A DNA stretch of 64,000 nt from Halorubrum tebenquichense DSM 14210 (GCF_000337415.1 NZ_AOJD01000061.1:19358-83357), one strand, 5' to 3'; shown: positions 1 to 8,907, counted from the first letter of the stretch. Numbers and translations: made by a program. The notes: generated by a model from the sequence alone, not told the origin.

Positions 1-1
1 C

Positions 2-595
2 GAGTCGACCGTCGACGGCGGCGAGGACGGACCCCTGCCGGAGAGCGACCGGCGCGCGGTCAGGATCGCGCACTTCGCCGCGCGGGCCCGGGGGAACGCG
101 GGCGGCTATCCGGTCGGACTGGTCGAGCGCGGGGGGTACGTCTACCGGGCCGAGGCCGCGCGGAGCGACAGCGAACTGCTCGCGGACGACGGTCCGGATC
201 GGGTCTCGTACCGGGACGTGACGTACCGGGTCGAGGTCGAACGGGAGCGGTTCCACGAGGCGGTCTCCCGGCCGACCGCGGAGGCGGTCGCCGCGGACCC
301 GGAGCGGATGGAGGCGGCCCTCCGAGCGAAGCTCGTCGGCCCCCGGGTCGGGACGGACGAACTCTCGACGGAGGCCGAACGGATCGTCAAGCGCGCGGCG
401 GTCGACGAGTACCGCGAGACGCACCCGTACTCCGAGGCGTACGTCGAACTGCTCCGAGCGATCGACGCGCGGCCGTACGTCGACGGGAACGTACGGAATG
501 ACGCGGGCGTCGGCGCGAACGAGAAGGAGATGATCCGGTACGGCGACGAGTACTACGAGCGCTCGCTCCGGGTACTGGCCGACGAGGACGGCTGA
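2..595 (+). CDS. Hypothetical protein, 5'-truncated by window edge
   Basis: The reading frame is open from base 2 to the TGA at 593-595. At least 197 residues are visible and the start lies outside the window. The protein is acidic, with alternating charged helices and a C-terminal stretch containing YVDGNVRND and EKEMIRYGDEYYERSL. I see no membrane segment, cysteine cluster or catalytic motif that I recognise. The strong GC bias at third positions and the continuity of the frame upstream of the first internal ATG (218) make a real gene very likely. It converges on the downstream aminotransferase with a 22-base gap. Function unknown. Confidence 0.75.
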   Translation, partial: ESTVDGGEDGPLPESDRRAVRIAHFAARARGNAGGYPVGLVERGGYVYRAEAARSDSELLADDGPDRVSYRDVTYRVEVERERFHEAVSRPTAEAVAADPERMEAALRAKLVGPRVGTDELSTEAERIVKRAAVDEYRETHPYSEAYVELLRAIDARPYVDGNVRNDAGVGANEKEMIRYGDEYYERSLRVLADEDG

Positions 596-617
596 CGCGG
601 AGCGGACCGGAACGGTC

Positions 618-1739
618 TCAGCGGACCGCGTCGTACGCCTCGCCCATCACGTCGAGCGCCTCCCGGAGCTGTTCTTCGTCGGTCGCGTACGAGATCCGGG
701 CGTGGCCGGCCCCGCCCTCGCCGAACGCCTCGCCGGGGACGACGACCACGCCGCGGTCGAGGCACTCGTCGACGAACCCGTCGGGGACGCGGGGCATCGC
801 GTAGAACGCCCCTTGCGGGGTCGGACAGTCGAGCCCGATCTCGTCGAAGCCGTCGAGGAGGAGGTCGCGGCGACGCCGGAAGGAGTCGGTCATCTCCTCG
901 ACCACGCCGCGGTCGCCGCGCAGCGCGGCCTCCGCGGCGTACTGCGCCGGAGCGGAGGCGCAGGCCTGCGCGTACTGGTGGACCCGGAGCATGCGCTCGA
1001 CGCGCTCGTCGGAGCCGTACACCCAGCCGAGCCGCCAGCCGGTCATCGAGAACAGCTTCGAGGCGGAGTTGACGACCACGACGTTGTCCGTCTCGGCGAA
1101 CTCGATCGGCGACCGGTGTTCGCCGTCGAAGACGGTGTACTCGTACACCTCGTCCGAGATACAGAGCACGTCGTGCTCGTCGGCGATCCGCGCGAACTCC
1201 CGCACGTCAGCCTCGGAGGAGACCGCGCCAGTGGGGTTGCCCGGAGAGTTGACGACGAACGCCGCGGTGTCGTCGGTGATCGCGTCCGCTATCGCCGCCG
1301 GGTCGATCGTGAGGTCGTCGCGGAGCGGCACGGGGACCGGCTCGCCGCCGGTCAGCTTCGTCAGCGCGTCGTAGGAGACGAATCCCGGGTCCGGGATCAG
1401 CACCTCGTCGCCCGCGTCGACGTGCGCTTCGAGGGCGACGTGAAGCGCCTCGCTGCCGCCGGCGGTCGCGATGACGTTGCCCGGGTCGAGGTCGATCCCC
1501 TGGTCGGCGCGGTGTTTCTCGGCGATCGCCTCCCGCAGCGACGGAGTCCCCTTGTTCTCGGTGTAGGCGTCGGCCTTCCCGGACTCGATGGCGTCGACCG
1601 CGGCCCGGCGCGCGTGCTCGGGCGTCGGGAAGTCCGGCTGGCCCAGCCCGAGGTTGATCGCGTCGTCGCCGGCCGCCTCGAACACCTCGCGGATCCCGCT
1701 CATCGAGATCCGCTCGACCCTGTCGGAGAACGTCGTCAT
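618..1739 (-). CDS. PLP-dependent class I/II aminotransferase
   Basis: This is a 373-residue fold-type I aminotransferase of the aspartate/aromatic branch. It is a cytoplasmic enzyme that moves an amino group between an amino acid and a 2-oxo acid. Visible marks are GLGQPDFPTP near residue 30, the cofactor region GGSEALHVA, the NSPGNPTG motif near 165, DEVYEY, and the SASKLFSMTGWRLGW block near 225 carrying the PLP-binding lysine, followed by an RISYA-type arginine near the C-terminus. The start at 1739 (MTTFSDRV) was chosen because homologues begin shortly before the first conserved helix; an ATG 39 bases upstream would add a basic, non-conserved tail. Exact substrate cannot be read from sequence. 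Confidence 0.9.
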   Translation of the reverse strand: MTTFSDRVERISMSGIREVFEAAGDDAINLGLGQPDFPTPEHARRAAVDAIESGKADAYTENKGTPSLREAIAEKHRADQGIDLDPGNVIATAGGSEALHVALEAHVDAGDEVLIPDPGFVSYDALTKLTGGEPVPVPLRDDLTIDPAAIADAITDDTAAFVVNSPGNPTGAVSSEADVREFARIADEHDVLCISDEVYEYTVFDGEHRSPIEFAETDNVVVVNSASKLFSMTGWRLGWVYGSDERVERMLRVHQYAQACASAPAQYAAEAALRGDRGVVEEMTDSFRRRRDLLLDGFDEIGLDCPTPQGAFYAMPRVPDGFVDECLDRGVVVVPGEAFGEGGAGHARISYATDEEQLREALDVMGEAYDAVR

Positions 1740-1809
1740 ACTCGTGTGGGCGCGCCGCCGAGAGTTAGTTCTTGTCACGTCGGATCGGCGGCCCGCCCCG
1801 GGACTCCCG

Positions 1810-2868
1810 TCACCACCGCCGCCGCTCCCAGACCGGTCGCCGGTCGTCGCGGCTCGCGTCGCTGCGGATCCGACCGTCCGCGTCGGTCGGCAGCGCGAAC
1901 CGGCCCTTGAGGACGCTCGGCACCTCCTCGGGGCGGGCGCGCAACAGCGCGTCGTCGACCGCGCGGAGCCGGAGCATCGGCCGCCCCGGTCCCATCGGCA
2001 TCTTGATCGACTCGATCAGCTCCCGCTCGACGAGCGCGCGCCGGTCGCGGGTGAACTCCTGTCCGGGGGCGATCCCGACCCCCTCCGTCCCGACCCACCG
2101 GCGGAGGTCGCGGAAGAGGTGGTCGTGTCGCGCCGCGAGCGCGACGAGCAGCGTCCGGTCCGACGGCTCGCTCGTGCGACCGAACTCGCCGGGCACGAGC
2201 GACTCCAGCACGGCGGCCACGTCGTCGGCGAAGCGGTCGTCGAGGACCTCGCGCGCCGCGGCGATCAGTCGCCGCCGCGAGGGCATCCCGACCGACTCCG
2301 CCGTCGCCGCGTCGAACCGCGACTCGGCGGCGGCCCGGACGCCCCGGACGGTCGCCCGCGCGTCGGTCGCGGACGCGGCTCGGGGGTCGTCGTCGACCGT
2401 CGTCGTCGCGAGCGCCCGATCGCCGGCGGGGCCGACGACCGCGTCGACGCGGTCGGGACTCGCGAACAGCGTGCCGTTCGTCCCGTGATCGAGGCGTTCT
2501 CCGGTGCGGATCCGGATCGCGTCCGTCTCGACCGCCTCGGCGGCCGCGGTGCCGAGGACGAGCGCCCGGGAGAGCGCGTCGACGACGCCCGGGCGACACG
2601 CAACCCGCCACGGCGGCCCCGAAGACCGCTCGCGGGCCGTCAGAATTGACGGGAGCAAGCGAAGGGGAACGCCGACCGCGACCACCTCGGACCGGCCGCA
2701 GAGGGCCGTCTCGACCGCCTCGGCGAGCGGATCGTCGTCTCGGGGGAGGATGTCGGCGACCTCCGTCGGGTCGCGTGTCGCCCGGGTGTCGTCGCTTGCC
2801 GCGTCGCTGGTGGCGTCCGAAGTCGAGTCGGTCGCGGCGTCGTCGTCGGCTACCACACCGACGGTCAC
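1810..2868 (-). CDS. TbsP/DUF5821-like transcriptional regulator (probable)
   Basis: The protein has 352 residues: a low-complexity Asp/Thr/Ser head (about 1-35), a middle domain, and a C-terminal winged-helix-like segment. That segment includes HDHLFRDLRRWVGTEGVGI, FTRDRRALVERELI and GRPMLRLRAVD. The W..GVGIA...F.R....LE..GLI......GRP.LRL pattern is how I remember the haloarchaeal DUF5821/TbsP family, where a TbsP member acts with TrmB on gluconeogenic genes in Haloferax. Assignment rests on recalled motif resemblance, not a search. It is transcribed in the same direction as the gene at 618-1739, with about 70 bases between them. It may instead be a more distant haloarchaeal wHTH protein. 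Confidence 0.55.
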   Translation of the reverse strand: MTVGVVADDDAATDSTSDATSDAASDDTRATRDPTEVADILPRDDDPLAEAVETALCGRSEVVAVGVPLRLLPSILTARERSSGPPWRVACRPGVVDALSRALVLGTAAAEAVETDAIRIRTGERLDHGTNGTLFASPDRVDAVVGPAGDRALATTTVDDDPRAASATDARATVRGVRAAAESRFDAATAESVGMPSRRRLIAAAREVLDDRFADDVAAVLESLVPGEFGRTSEPSDRTLLVALAARHDHLFRDLRRWVGTEGVGIAPGQEFTRDRRALVERELIESIKMPMGPGRPMLRLRAVDDALLRARPEEVPSVLKGRFALPTDADGRIRSDASRDDRRPVWERRRW

Positions 2869-2899
2869 AGCCGCGACCCGAAAGAGCGTTGCGGCGGCG

Positions 2900-3640
2900 T
2901 CAGGGCGCTCGGGCGAACACGAGGTAGCCCGTGTGGCCGACGCCGGCGGTGGAGGGGCGCGAGCCGCGGTCGGAGAAGTCCATCTCGCGCTGGATCGTCT
3001 CGAGCGTCTCGACCCCGTCGAAGCCCGCCTCGCGGGCGGCGAGGGCCGCCTCGCGGGTCCCCTCCACGAACGGGGAGTAGACGGCGAGGCGACCGCCGGG
3101 CGCGAGCAGTTCGTCCGCGCGCTCGACCACGGCCGGCGCGTCGCCGGTGTCGAGCGTCAGCGCGTCGAACGGCTCGCCGTCGGCGAGCGCGTCCAGCTCG
3201 TCGGTGAGGTCGCCGGTCCGCACCTCGACGCGGTCGGAAACCCCCGCCGTCCGCATGTTCTCGCGGGCGACCTCGGCGAACTCGGCGTCCACCTCGTAAG
3301 AGGTGACGTCGGCCCCGGCGCGGCCGAGGTACGCGGCGAGGATGCCCGTGCCGGTGCCCGCGTCGAGGACGCGGTCGCCGCCGGACGCGCCGGTGTGGCC
3401 CATCACCAGCCCCACGTCGCGGGGCATCATCGGCGCGCCGGTGCGTTCGAGGTGGTTGAAGAGATCCGGGCCGCGGAGCGCGCGGACCTCGAAGACGGTG
3501 CCGAGGTGGGTCTCGACCTCGTCGCCGGCCGCGACGTCCTCGGGGACCTCGATCACGCCGAGGTCGGTGCCGAACTCCTCGCCCGGCTCCAGCAGGTACT
3601 CCCGGTCGTCGTGGACGAGCAGGTACGCGGCGTCCGTCAC
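2900..3640 (-). CDS. trmI: tRNA (adenine-N1)-methyltransferase TrmI
   Basis: This 246-residue SAM-dependent methyltransferase modifies A57/A58 of the tRNA T-loop in archaea. It has an N-terminal beta domain (YLLVHDDREYLLEPGEEFGTD), then the TrmI hallmark MMPRDVGLVMGHTG, SAM motif I DAGTGTGILAAYLGRAG near residue 105, YEVDAEFA, and a D-rich motif before LLAPGGRLAVYSPF. The start is GTG at 3638-3640, whose G is shared with the TAG stop of the upstream NAC gene. This one-base overlap implies translational coupling. The NAC-TrmI order is, in my recollection, common in haloarchaea. The C-terminus ends normally at GYLVFARAP. Confidence 0.93.
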   Translation of the reverse strand: MTDAAYLLVHDDREYLLEPGEEFGTDLGVIEVPEDVAAGDEVETHLGTVFEVRALRGPDLFNHLERTGAPMMPRDVGLVMGHTGASGGDRVLDAGTGTGILAAYLGRAGADVTSYEVDAEFAEVARENMRTAGVSDRVEVRTGDLTDELDALADGEPFDALTLDTGDAPAVVERADELLAPGGRLAVYSPFVEGTREAALAAREAGFDGVETLETIQREMDFSDRGSRPSTAGVGHTGYLVFARAP

Positions 3641-4050
3641 TACAGGTCCGAGATCGCGCGGGCCGGCTCGCCGTTGGCCGCCTCCAGCGCCTCTCGGGCG
3701 TCCGCCTTCGAGACGCCGGCCTGCTGAGCGACGAGTTTCACGTCTTCCTCCGGGATCTCGTCGTCGCCGCCGTCCGCCTCGTCGAGCGCCGGGTCGTCCG
3801 CGTCGCCCTCGACGGCCGTCGCGCCGCCGCCAGCGCCCGCGTCGGCGACCGCGTCGGGCGAGCCGACGATCTGATAGGTCTCCTGCCCTTGGGCGTCCAT
3901 CTTGGTGACCTGCGCGCCGTCGAAGACGAGGTCGTCGCCGTCGGCCGTCTCGATGACGACCCGTTCGGCGTCGAGCTCCTCGACGTCGATCCCCATCTGT
4001 TTCATCATCTGTTTCATCTTTCGCGGGTTCATGCCGCCGCCTCCGAACAT
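3640..4050 (-). CDS. nac: Nascent polypeptide-associated complex protein
   Basis: This archaeal NAC (136 residues) binds nascent chains near the ribosome exit tunnel. The N-terminus is MFGGGGMNPRKMKQMMKQMG, a typical archaeal NAC head. It is followed by the NAC beta-barrel (VIETADGDDLVFDGAQVTKMDAQGQ), a low-complexity acidic linker with DDPALDEADGGDDE, and a C-terminal UBA-like helix bundle (EDVKLVAQQAGVSKADAREALEA). The start at 4050 was preferred over an upstream ATG at 4092 because the latter adds an unrelated Pro/Cys stretch and the MFGGGG start is conserved. It overlaps trmI by one base. Confidence 0.95.
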   Translation of the reverse strand: MFGGGGMNPRKMKQMMKQMGIDVEELDAERVVIETADGDDLVFDGAQVTKMDAQGQETYQIVGSPDAVADAGAGGGATAVEGDADDPALDEADGGDDEIPEEDVKLVAQQAGVSKADAREALEAANGEPARAISDL

Positions 4051-4169
4051 GGTCGTCGGTTCGGCCGGAGGACACAAAAAGGGTGTCGACACGGCGCGAA
4101 CGGCGGCTCCTCGCCGGCCGGTTCCGCCGGAGACGGCGGTTTGATACGTCCGGCCGGCGTCGTCGGGAC

Positions 4170-4952
4170 ATGTACCTCGCGAACCACACCTGGCCGGAGC
4201 TCGGCGACGCGCTGTCGGAGGGCTCCGTCGCGCTCGTCCCGCTCGGATCGACCGAACAGCACGGCCCGCACCTCCCGCTGGCGACCGACCACCTGATCGC
4301 CGAGGCGCTCGCGACGGCGGCCGCGGACCGGTCTGACGCCTTCCGAACGCCGACGATCAACGTCGGCGTCAGCCCGCATCACCGCCAGTTCCCGGGGACG
4401 ATGTGGGTCGACCCGCCCGAGTTCCGCGACTACGTCGAGTCCTTCTCCCGGAACCTCGCGTACCACGGCATCGACCGCGTGGTGTTCGTCAACGCCCACG
4501 GCGGCAACGTCCAGCACCTCCGAGAGGTCGGGCGGCGGCTCCACGAGGACGAGGTCGCCTACGCCGTCGAATGGATGTGGGACGAGTCGATCCCGGAGCT
4601 GGTCGACGACCTGTTCGAGCGCAACGGCCCGCACGCCGGGCCGAAGGAGACGGCGATGATCACCCACGTCGCGCCCGACCTCGTCCGCGAGGACCGACTC
4701 GAAGACGCCCGCGACGGGGGGCTCGTCGACCTCGACGACGCCGACACGACCGTCCACGGCGCGCGCACGTTCTACGACGCGGTCGACAACTCCGCGAACG
4801 GCGCGTTCGGCGATCCGACCGACGTGACTCCGGAGAAGAGCGAACGCCTGTTCGAGGCCGCCGCGGACCAGCTCGTCCAGCTGGCCGAGTGGATCGGCGA
4901 GCGCGACCGCGACGAGCTGTTCCCGGAGCCGCGAGTGGAGCGCGAGGCTTAG
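4170..4952 (+). CDS. Creatininase-family amidohydrolase (ArfB/MftE type candidate)
   Basis: The protein has 260 residues with the creatininase metal-binding pattern: PLGSTEQHGPHLPLATDHL near the N-terminus, then VNAHGGN near residue 110, and GPHAGPKETAMI near 155 (His/Glu ligands). Family members hydrolyse cyclic amides or formamides; archaeal ArfB deformylates the riboflavin/F420 precursor FAPy. It sits next to an MptE-like pterin kinase and a dihydropteroate synthase, which fits a GTP-derived pterin/flavin role, but that is inference. Its TAG stop overlaps the stop of the convergent gene at 4949. Start MYLANHTWPELG chosen because the frame upstream is an Arg-rich non-coding extension. Confidence 0.82.
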   Translation: MYLANHTWPELGDALSEGSVALVPLGSTEQHGPHLPLATDHLIAEALATAAADRSDAFRTPTINVGVSPHHRQFPGTMWVDPPEFRDYVESFSRNLAYHGIDRVVFVNAHGGNVQHLREVGRRLHEDEVAYAVEWMWDESIPELVDDLFERNGPHAGPKETAMITHVAPDLVREDRLEDARDGGLVDLDDADTTVHGARTFYDAVDNSANGAFGDPTDVTPEKSERLFEAAADQLVQLAEWIGERDRDELFPEPRVEREA

Positions 4953-5674
4953 TCGCCGCCGGGGTCGCCGGTTAACTCTCCGCCGAGAATCGCTTCCAGC
5001 GTCTCGTCCGCCGCCTCGCGTCGCCCGTCCAAAACGGCGAACTCCTCGTCGCGGCGGCGTTCGAGCCAGCGCAACAGGCGGGCGGCCCAGTCGAGCTTTT
5101 TCGCCTTCATCGGGTCGACGTCGGGGTCGTCGAAGTCCCACCCGGGGAAGACGAGTTCGCCGGCCCCGACGTGGTCGGCGAGGAACGCGGCGCGGTCGCC
5201 GTCGGTGAACCCGCCCGTGTTCCGGACCGGTCCGACGGGGGCCGCCTGCGTCGTCGCCAGCGTCCGCTCGTCCGCGAAGCGCGGCAGCCACTCGCGGACC
5301 GCGGGGAGGTTGTCGCCGTGGGCGTGGGCGGCGACCGGGACGCCGTCGCGGGTCAGCGCCGCCGCCGTCTCCGGGTTCTTGTCGAGGTCGGTCACCATAC
5401 AGTCGACGGCGACGCCGCGGTCCGCGAGGACGTCGACCGCGGTGGAGGCGGCGACGACGACGTCGGCGTCGCGGGCGAGTTCGACCTCGTCGGCGAGGCA
5501 GGGGGCCGCGCCCGCGACGGCGACGGTCTCGCCGCGCCAGTCGGCGAGCCGGTCGAGGGGGAACGGGGTCGCGAGGTCGGCGGCGGCGTCGCGGGCGCGC
5601 TCGTCGGCCGCACGGTCGAACCCGAAGTCGTCGAGTATCGCCTCGTACGCCGGCTCGAACGTCGAGAAGTTCAT
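4949..5674 (-). CDS. mptE: 6-hydroxymethylpterin diphosphokinase, MptE-like
   Basis: This 241-residue DUF115-type protein matches archaeal MptE, which transfers diphosphate from ATP to 6-hydroxymethyl-7,8-dihydropterin before dihydropteroate synthesis. Visible features are GETVAVAGAAPCL in the Rossmann-like domain, CMVTDLDKNPETA near residue 95 (paired aspartates), AHAHGDN, NTGGFTDGDRAAFLA, and the C-terminal FPGWDFDDPDVDPMKAKKLDWA that is diagnostic of the family. The start at 5674 (MNFSTFEPAYEAIL) matches the family; a further upstream ATG at 5767 reads through Arg/Pro-rich sequence. The next gene upstream is dihydropteroate synthase on the same strand, so two successive pathway steps are adjacent. 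Confidence 0.88.
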   Translation of the reverse strand: MNFSTFEPAYEAILDDFGFDRAADERARDAAADLATPFPLDRLADWRGETVAVAGAAPCLADEVELARDADVVVAASTAVDVLADRGVAVDCMVTDLDKNPETAAALTRDGVPVAAHAHGDNLPAVREWLPRFADERTLATTQAAPVGPVRNTGGFTDGDRAAFLADHVGAGELVFPGWDFDDPDVDPMKAKKLDWAARLLRWLERRRDEEFAVLDGRREAADETLEAILGGELTGDPGGD

Positions 5675-5839
5675 CGGCGAGTCACGCTCCGGGAGGCCTT
5701 TCTCCGGGGCGGCGCGGGACGGCGCTGCCGCTCGCCGGTTCGGATATGGTATGGACCGGAGTGGCACAGAGTACCCCTACCCGCGTGCCCCTCCGGCGTC
5801 CGGTCGATCGGTTGTCTACACGAGGGCATAAACTTTCTC

Positions 5840-7093
5840 TTAGCTACCGTGTCGGGCGATGTCGCCGAGAACGGCGTCGAGATCCGACGAAACGCCGGAC
5901 ACGTCGTCTCTGACCGCCGAGACGGCGGCCGGCGTCCCGATCAGGAGTCCGCGTCGGCCACCTGCGGGCGCGTCGACGGTTGCTCCGTCGCCGCCGTCGG
6001 CCGCCGAGGCGGTCGTCTCGCTCCGTCCGCGGTTCGGGTCGCCGAGCGCGAACGCGGCGGCGGGGGCGTCGGGACCGGCGGTCGCGGCGCGGAGCGCGCC
6101 GACGGCCGGGTCGCCGAGCCCCGAGAGCTCGTATGTGCGCACGACGGCGCTGTCGGCGACGCCCCGGTCCCCCTGCGCCGCGTCCGCCGCGCCGATCCGG
6201 TCGAGGTGGCGCTCGGCCTCGCGGACGGTCGTCACGTCGAGCTCCTCGGCGGCGACGCCGTCGGAGCCGCGGTCGGAGTAGCGATTACGGGCGAACTCGG
6301 CCCCGACGAGCGCGGCGTCGCGCGTCTCGGCCACGTCGTGAGTGCGGATGACGTGCGCGCCGCGCTCGACCGCCATCGACGTAGCCGCGAGGGAGACGGG
6401 GAGCGCCTCCTCGGTGCTGCGGCCCGCGATGGTCCTGAGGAAGCTCTTACGGTTGATCGAGACGAGCAGGGGCCGGCCGTACCCGCGGAACTCGCGGAGC
6501 CGGTGGAACGTCTCGCGGTCGTCCTCGTGGGTCTTCTCGGCGGACCAGCCGCCGAACGCGGGGTCGAGGATCGTCTTGTCGGTGACCCCGTTCATCGACA
6601 GCGCCTCGTAGATGTCGTCCACGTCCTCGATCGCGCCCGGGCGTTCCAGATCCGGGGGCGACGCCATCTTCGAGACCGCCACGTCGTGTTCGCGGCAGAC
6701 GCGGGGCATCTCGGGGTCGGCGAACCCGCAGATGTCGTTGACCATGTCGAACCCGCGCGAGATCGCCTCGTCGGCGACCTCGTGGTAGCGCGTCTCGATC
6801 GACCAGACGGCGTCGCCGGAGGTCGATTCGAGCGTCTCGACCGCGGTGTCGAGCCGATCCAACTCCTGTTCGGCCGAGAGCACGTCCAAGTCCTTGTTCG
6901 CCGACTCCAGCCCGACGTCGACGATGTCCGCGCCTTCCCCGATCAGTTCCTCGTCGACGTAGGCGGCGGCCTCGCCGGGGTCGTCGTACACGCTGGGGTC
7001 GTACGGCGACTCGGCGGAGACGTTGAGTACCCCCATGATCCGGGGCGGGTGGTCGTCGCCGATCCCCAGCCCCGCGGCGTCCACGTTTCGCAT
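5840..7093 (-). CDS. folP: Dihydropteroate synthase with long C-terminal extension
   Basis: The protein has 417 residues. The TIM-barrel DHPS core is clear: MGVLNVSAESPYDP near residue 20 (the NxTxDS loop, here NVSAES), DVGLES, SIETRY, NDICGF, and a central Lys/Arg region SINRKSFLRTIAGR near 230, then ATSMAVERGAHVIRTHDVAETRDAA, the typical C-terminal H-D-V end of the barrel. After about residue 270 there is an extra ~145-residue tail rich in Ala/Gly/Asp that DHPS normally lacks. It may be a haloarchaeal regulatory or binding extension. The start MRNVDAAGLG at 7093 was chosen over an ATG 69 bases upstream. Makes dihydropteroate or a related pterin conjugate. Confidence 0.88.
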   Translation of the reverse strand: MRNVDAAGLGIGDDHPPRIMGVLNVSAESPYDPSVYDDPGEAAAYVDEELIGEGADIVDVGLESANKDLDVLSAEQELDRLDTAVETLESTSGDAVWSIETRYHEVADEAISRGFDMVNDICGFADPEMPRVCREHDVAVSKMASPPDLERPGAIEDVDDIYEALSMNGVTDKTILDPAFGGWSAEKTHEDDRETFHRLREFRGYGRPLLVSINRKSFLRTIAGRSTEEALPVSLAATSMAVERGAHVIRTHDVAETRDAALVGAEFARNRYSDRGSDGVAAEELDVTTVREAERHLDRIGAADAAQGDRGVADSAVVRTYELSGLGDPAVGALRAATAGPDAPAAAFALGDPNRGRSETTASAADGGDGATVDAPAGGRRGLLIGTPAAVSAVRDDVSGVSSDLDAVLGDIARHGS

Positions 7094-7305
7094 ACGATCA
7101 CCACGGGCGCGAGCGACATAAACGGGGGGAGTGGGCGACGGAAGCGAGGCGAACGCGAGCAACTAATGGTTACAACGGACCGACCGCAGAGCGCCGGTCG
7201 GAGATAGCCCGCGGAGCCGCCCGGAACGGTCGCGAGACGTGCCAGTGTGAGACACGACGGCAGCCGTCGGACACGGCTTAACTCCGTCCGGCACGGAACT
7301 GAACC

Positions 7306-7536
7306 ATGTACACGAAATCGGAGAGGCTGCTGTTCGGACTCGCGTTGGCCGCCCTGCTCACGACGATAGGCGCAGAGTTCCTCGGGAGTCAGTCCCTCGT
7401 CGCGGTCGGCGTCGGCGTCTTCGCGCTCGCGGTCGTGGCGCTGTTCGGGGTCATGAGCGTCGTCCTCGCGGTGAGTGTCGCCCGCGATCCGGACCTGAAC
7501 GCGCACGGACCCGCGGCCGCCGACCGACCGCGCTGA
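7306..7536 (+). CDS. Small two-helix membrane protein
   Basis: This 76-residue protein has two hydrophobic segments (about 9-25 and 29-58, the second long) and a short polar C-terminus. A TATA-like cttaact box at 7277-7283 lies about 27 bases upstream of the ATG, so the transcript is probably leaderless, which supports a real gene. No catalytic motif is present. It converges on the DUF192 lipoprotein gene with a 7-base gap. It resembles small haloarchaeal membrane proteins of unknown role. Confidence 0.6.
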   Translation: MYTKSERLLFGLALAALLTTIGAEFLGSQSLVAVGVGVFALAVVALFGVMSVVLAVSVARDPDLNAHGPAAADRPR

Positions 7537-7543
7537 AGCGGAG

Positions 7544-8122
7544 TCACAGGTCGAACGCGAGGCGGTCTCCGACCTCGACGCCGCGTCGGTCGGTCCACTC
7601 GTACGGGACCTCCAACACGTACTGCCCCGAGCCGGGATACTTCTGCTCGCTTCCGTCCTCGTTCGGACCGGGTTCGGGCGCGTTGTGAATTCGGGTTATC
7701 TCGCGGTCGCCGCCAACGAAGACGATGTCGATCCCGAAGCTCATGTCCGGCATGATAAACGTCAGGTCGCGCGGCGAGGCGTAGGTGAACAGCATCCCGC
7801 CGTCCTCCGGAAGCGCCTCGGCGTCGCTGAGCCCGAGCGGCCTTTTCTCCCCGTCGTCCGCGATGGCGGCCGTCACCGACCCGAGTTCCTCGCCCGCCGA
7901 ATTCTCGACTGTCACCGTCGTCGTCTCGTAGTCGGCGTACGTCCCGGTCGGCCAGTCGACGCCGTCTCCGTCGCTGCCTGAGCCGTCTCCCTCACCATCG
8001 TCCTCACCGTCGCCTCCGCCGTCCCCACTACCCTCGCCTGCCGTCGGACCGCCGCCCAGACAGCCGGCCGCGGTCCCGACACTTGCGGCCGCGGCCAGCC
8101 CGAGGAGTCGCCGTCGCCTCAT
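7544..8122 (-). CDS. DUF192 lipoprotein with Tat signal
   Basis: The protein has 192 residues. The N-terminus MRRRRLLGLAAAASVGTAAGC is a Tat-type signal ending in a lipobox with Cys21, so it should be exported folded and lipid-anchored. A Gly/Asp/Ser spacer follows to about residue 55. The rest is a DUF192 domain: VTVENSAGEELGSVTAAIAD, RPLGLSDAEALPEDGGMLFTY, FIMPDMSFGIDIVFVGGDREI, and the C-terminal YVLEVPYEWTDRRGVEVGDRL. The family is a small beta-barrel of unknown biochemical role. The start at 8122 places the RRRR directly at the N-terminus as expected for Tat. Divergent from the gene at 8317. Confidence 0.88.
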   Translation of the reverse strand: MRRRRLLGLAAAASVGTAAGCLGGGPTAGEGSGDGGGDGEDDGEGDGSGSDGDGVDWPTGTYADYETTTVTVENSAGEELGSVTAAIADDGEKRPLGLSDAEALPEDGGMLFTYASPRDLTFIMPDMSFGIDIVFVGGDREITRIHNAPEPGPNEDGSEQKYPGSGQYVLEVPYEWTDRRGVEVGDRLAFDL

Positions 8123-8316
8123 GGCGCGGAGGAGGGTCGCCGGACGTATAAACGGCGCGCGGGCGACGCGGCGTTCCAGCCCCGGCAACGGGTATCCCGC
8201 TGGGCGGCCCGATCGCGGCGCGTCGTTGGGGTGGCCCAGTGGTGCCGAGTCGGCGTCGCGACCGGCCTCGTGCCGGGAAGGACGCGCTTTTATCGCCGCC
8301 GGAGCGTAGCGTGCCC

Positions 8317-8907
8317 ATGGCGAAAGTGAGCATCGGCCTCCGCGGATGGCGCTTCGAGGAGGACGAGATATTCACCGACGACGAGGAGCTCAAGCCCCTC
8401 GACGAGATCCCCGAGGACCCGCGAGAGCGACTCCTGCGGCTCGTCTCCCTCGTCGAGGAGCCCTGCGACGTCTGCTACCTCGACTACGGAGAGGCGGAGA
8501 TCCACCGCTGTCGGGAGGCGGAGATCGTGTACGGCGAGCCGGACGGCGAGGTGCTGCTCTGCCCCGAACACGAGCCGGACCTGCTCTACTGGTTCCGCGA
8601 GGCGGGCGGCAGCGACCACAAGGGGACCGTCGAGTTCGCCGACCGCTTCCACGAGTGGGTCGCCGCGGGCAACGAGGCCCCGGACGGGTACGCCTCCGTC
8701 GAGCACGTCGAAGAAGATCCCGGCGCGCTCCCCGACCTCCCAGACCAGCAGGAGGTCCAAGAGCGGCTCGAAGAGGGGTTCGACGGCGACCGGATCGACA
8801 TCCTCGAACTCGCCGGCGAGCGGGCCGACGACGACGAGACCGTGACGGACGAGGAAGTCGTGGAGTCCGACCTCGACCTCTCGACCGACTACCCGTCCGA
8901 CCGATGA
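8317..8907 (+). CDS. Conserved haloarchaeal Cys/His-containing protein
   Basis: The protein has 196 acidic residues starting MAKVSIGLRGWRF. Residues about 50-90 hold CDVC, a further Cys in EIHRC, and LLCPEHEPD, which together could bind zinc (C-x2-C ... C-x2-H type). The C-terminal third is Asp/Glu-rich and probably disordered. A TATA-like tttat stretch at 8288-8293 lies about 27 bases before the ATG. The last codons overlap the start of the trmJ-like gene in an ATGA, so the two are translationally coupled. This suggests a role with tRNA, but no function is known to me. Confidence 0.8.
   Translation: MAKVSIGLRGWRFEEDEIFTDDEELKPLDEIPEDPRERLLRLVSLVEEPCDVCYLDYGEAEIHRCREAEIVYGEPDGEVLLCPEHEPDLLYWFREAGGSDHKGTVEFADRFHEWVAAGNEAPDGYASVEHVEEDPGALPDLPDQQEVQERLEEGFDGDRIDILELAGERADDDETVTDEEVVESDLDLSTDYPSDR

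Noticed and set aside
5171..7207. Plus-strand frame of more than 670 codons across the pterin genes
   Set aside because: Antisense to MptE and DHPS, which have family motifs. The translation is Arg/Gly/Val-rich noise.
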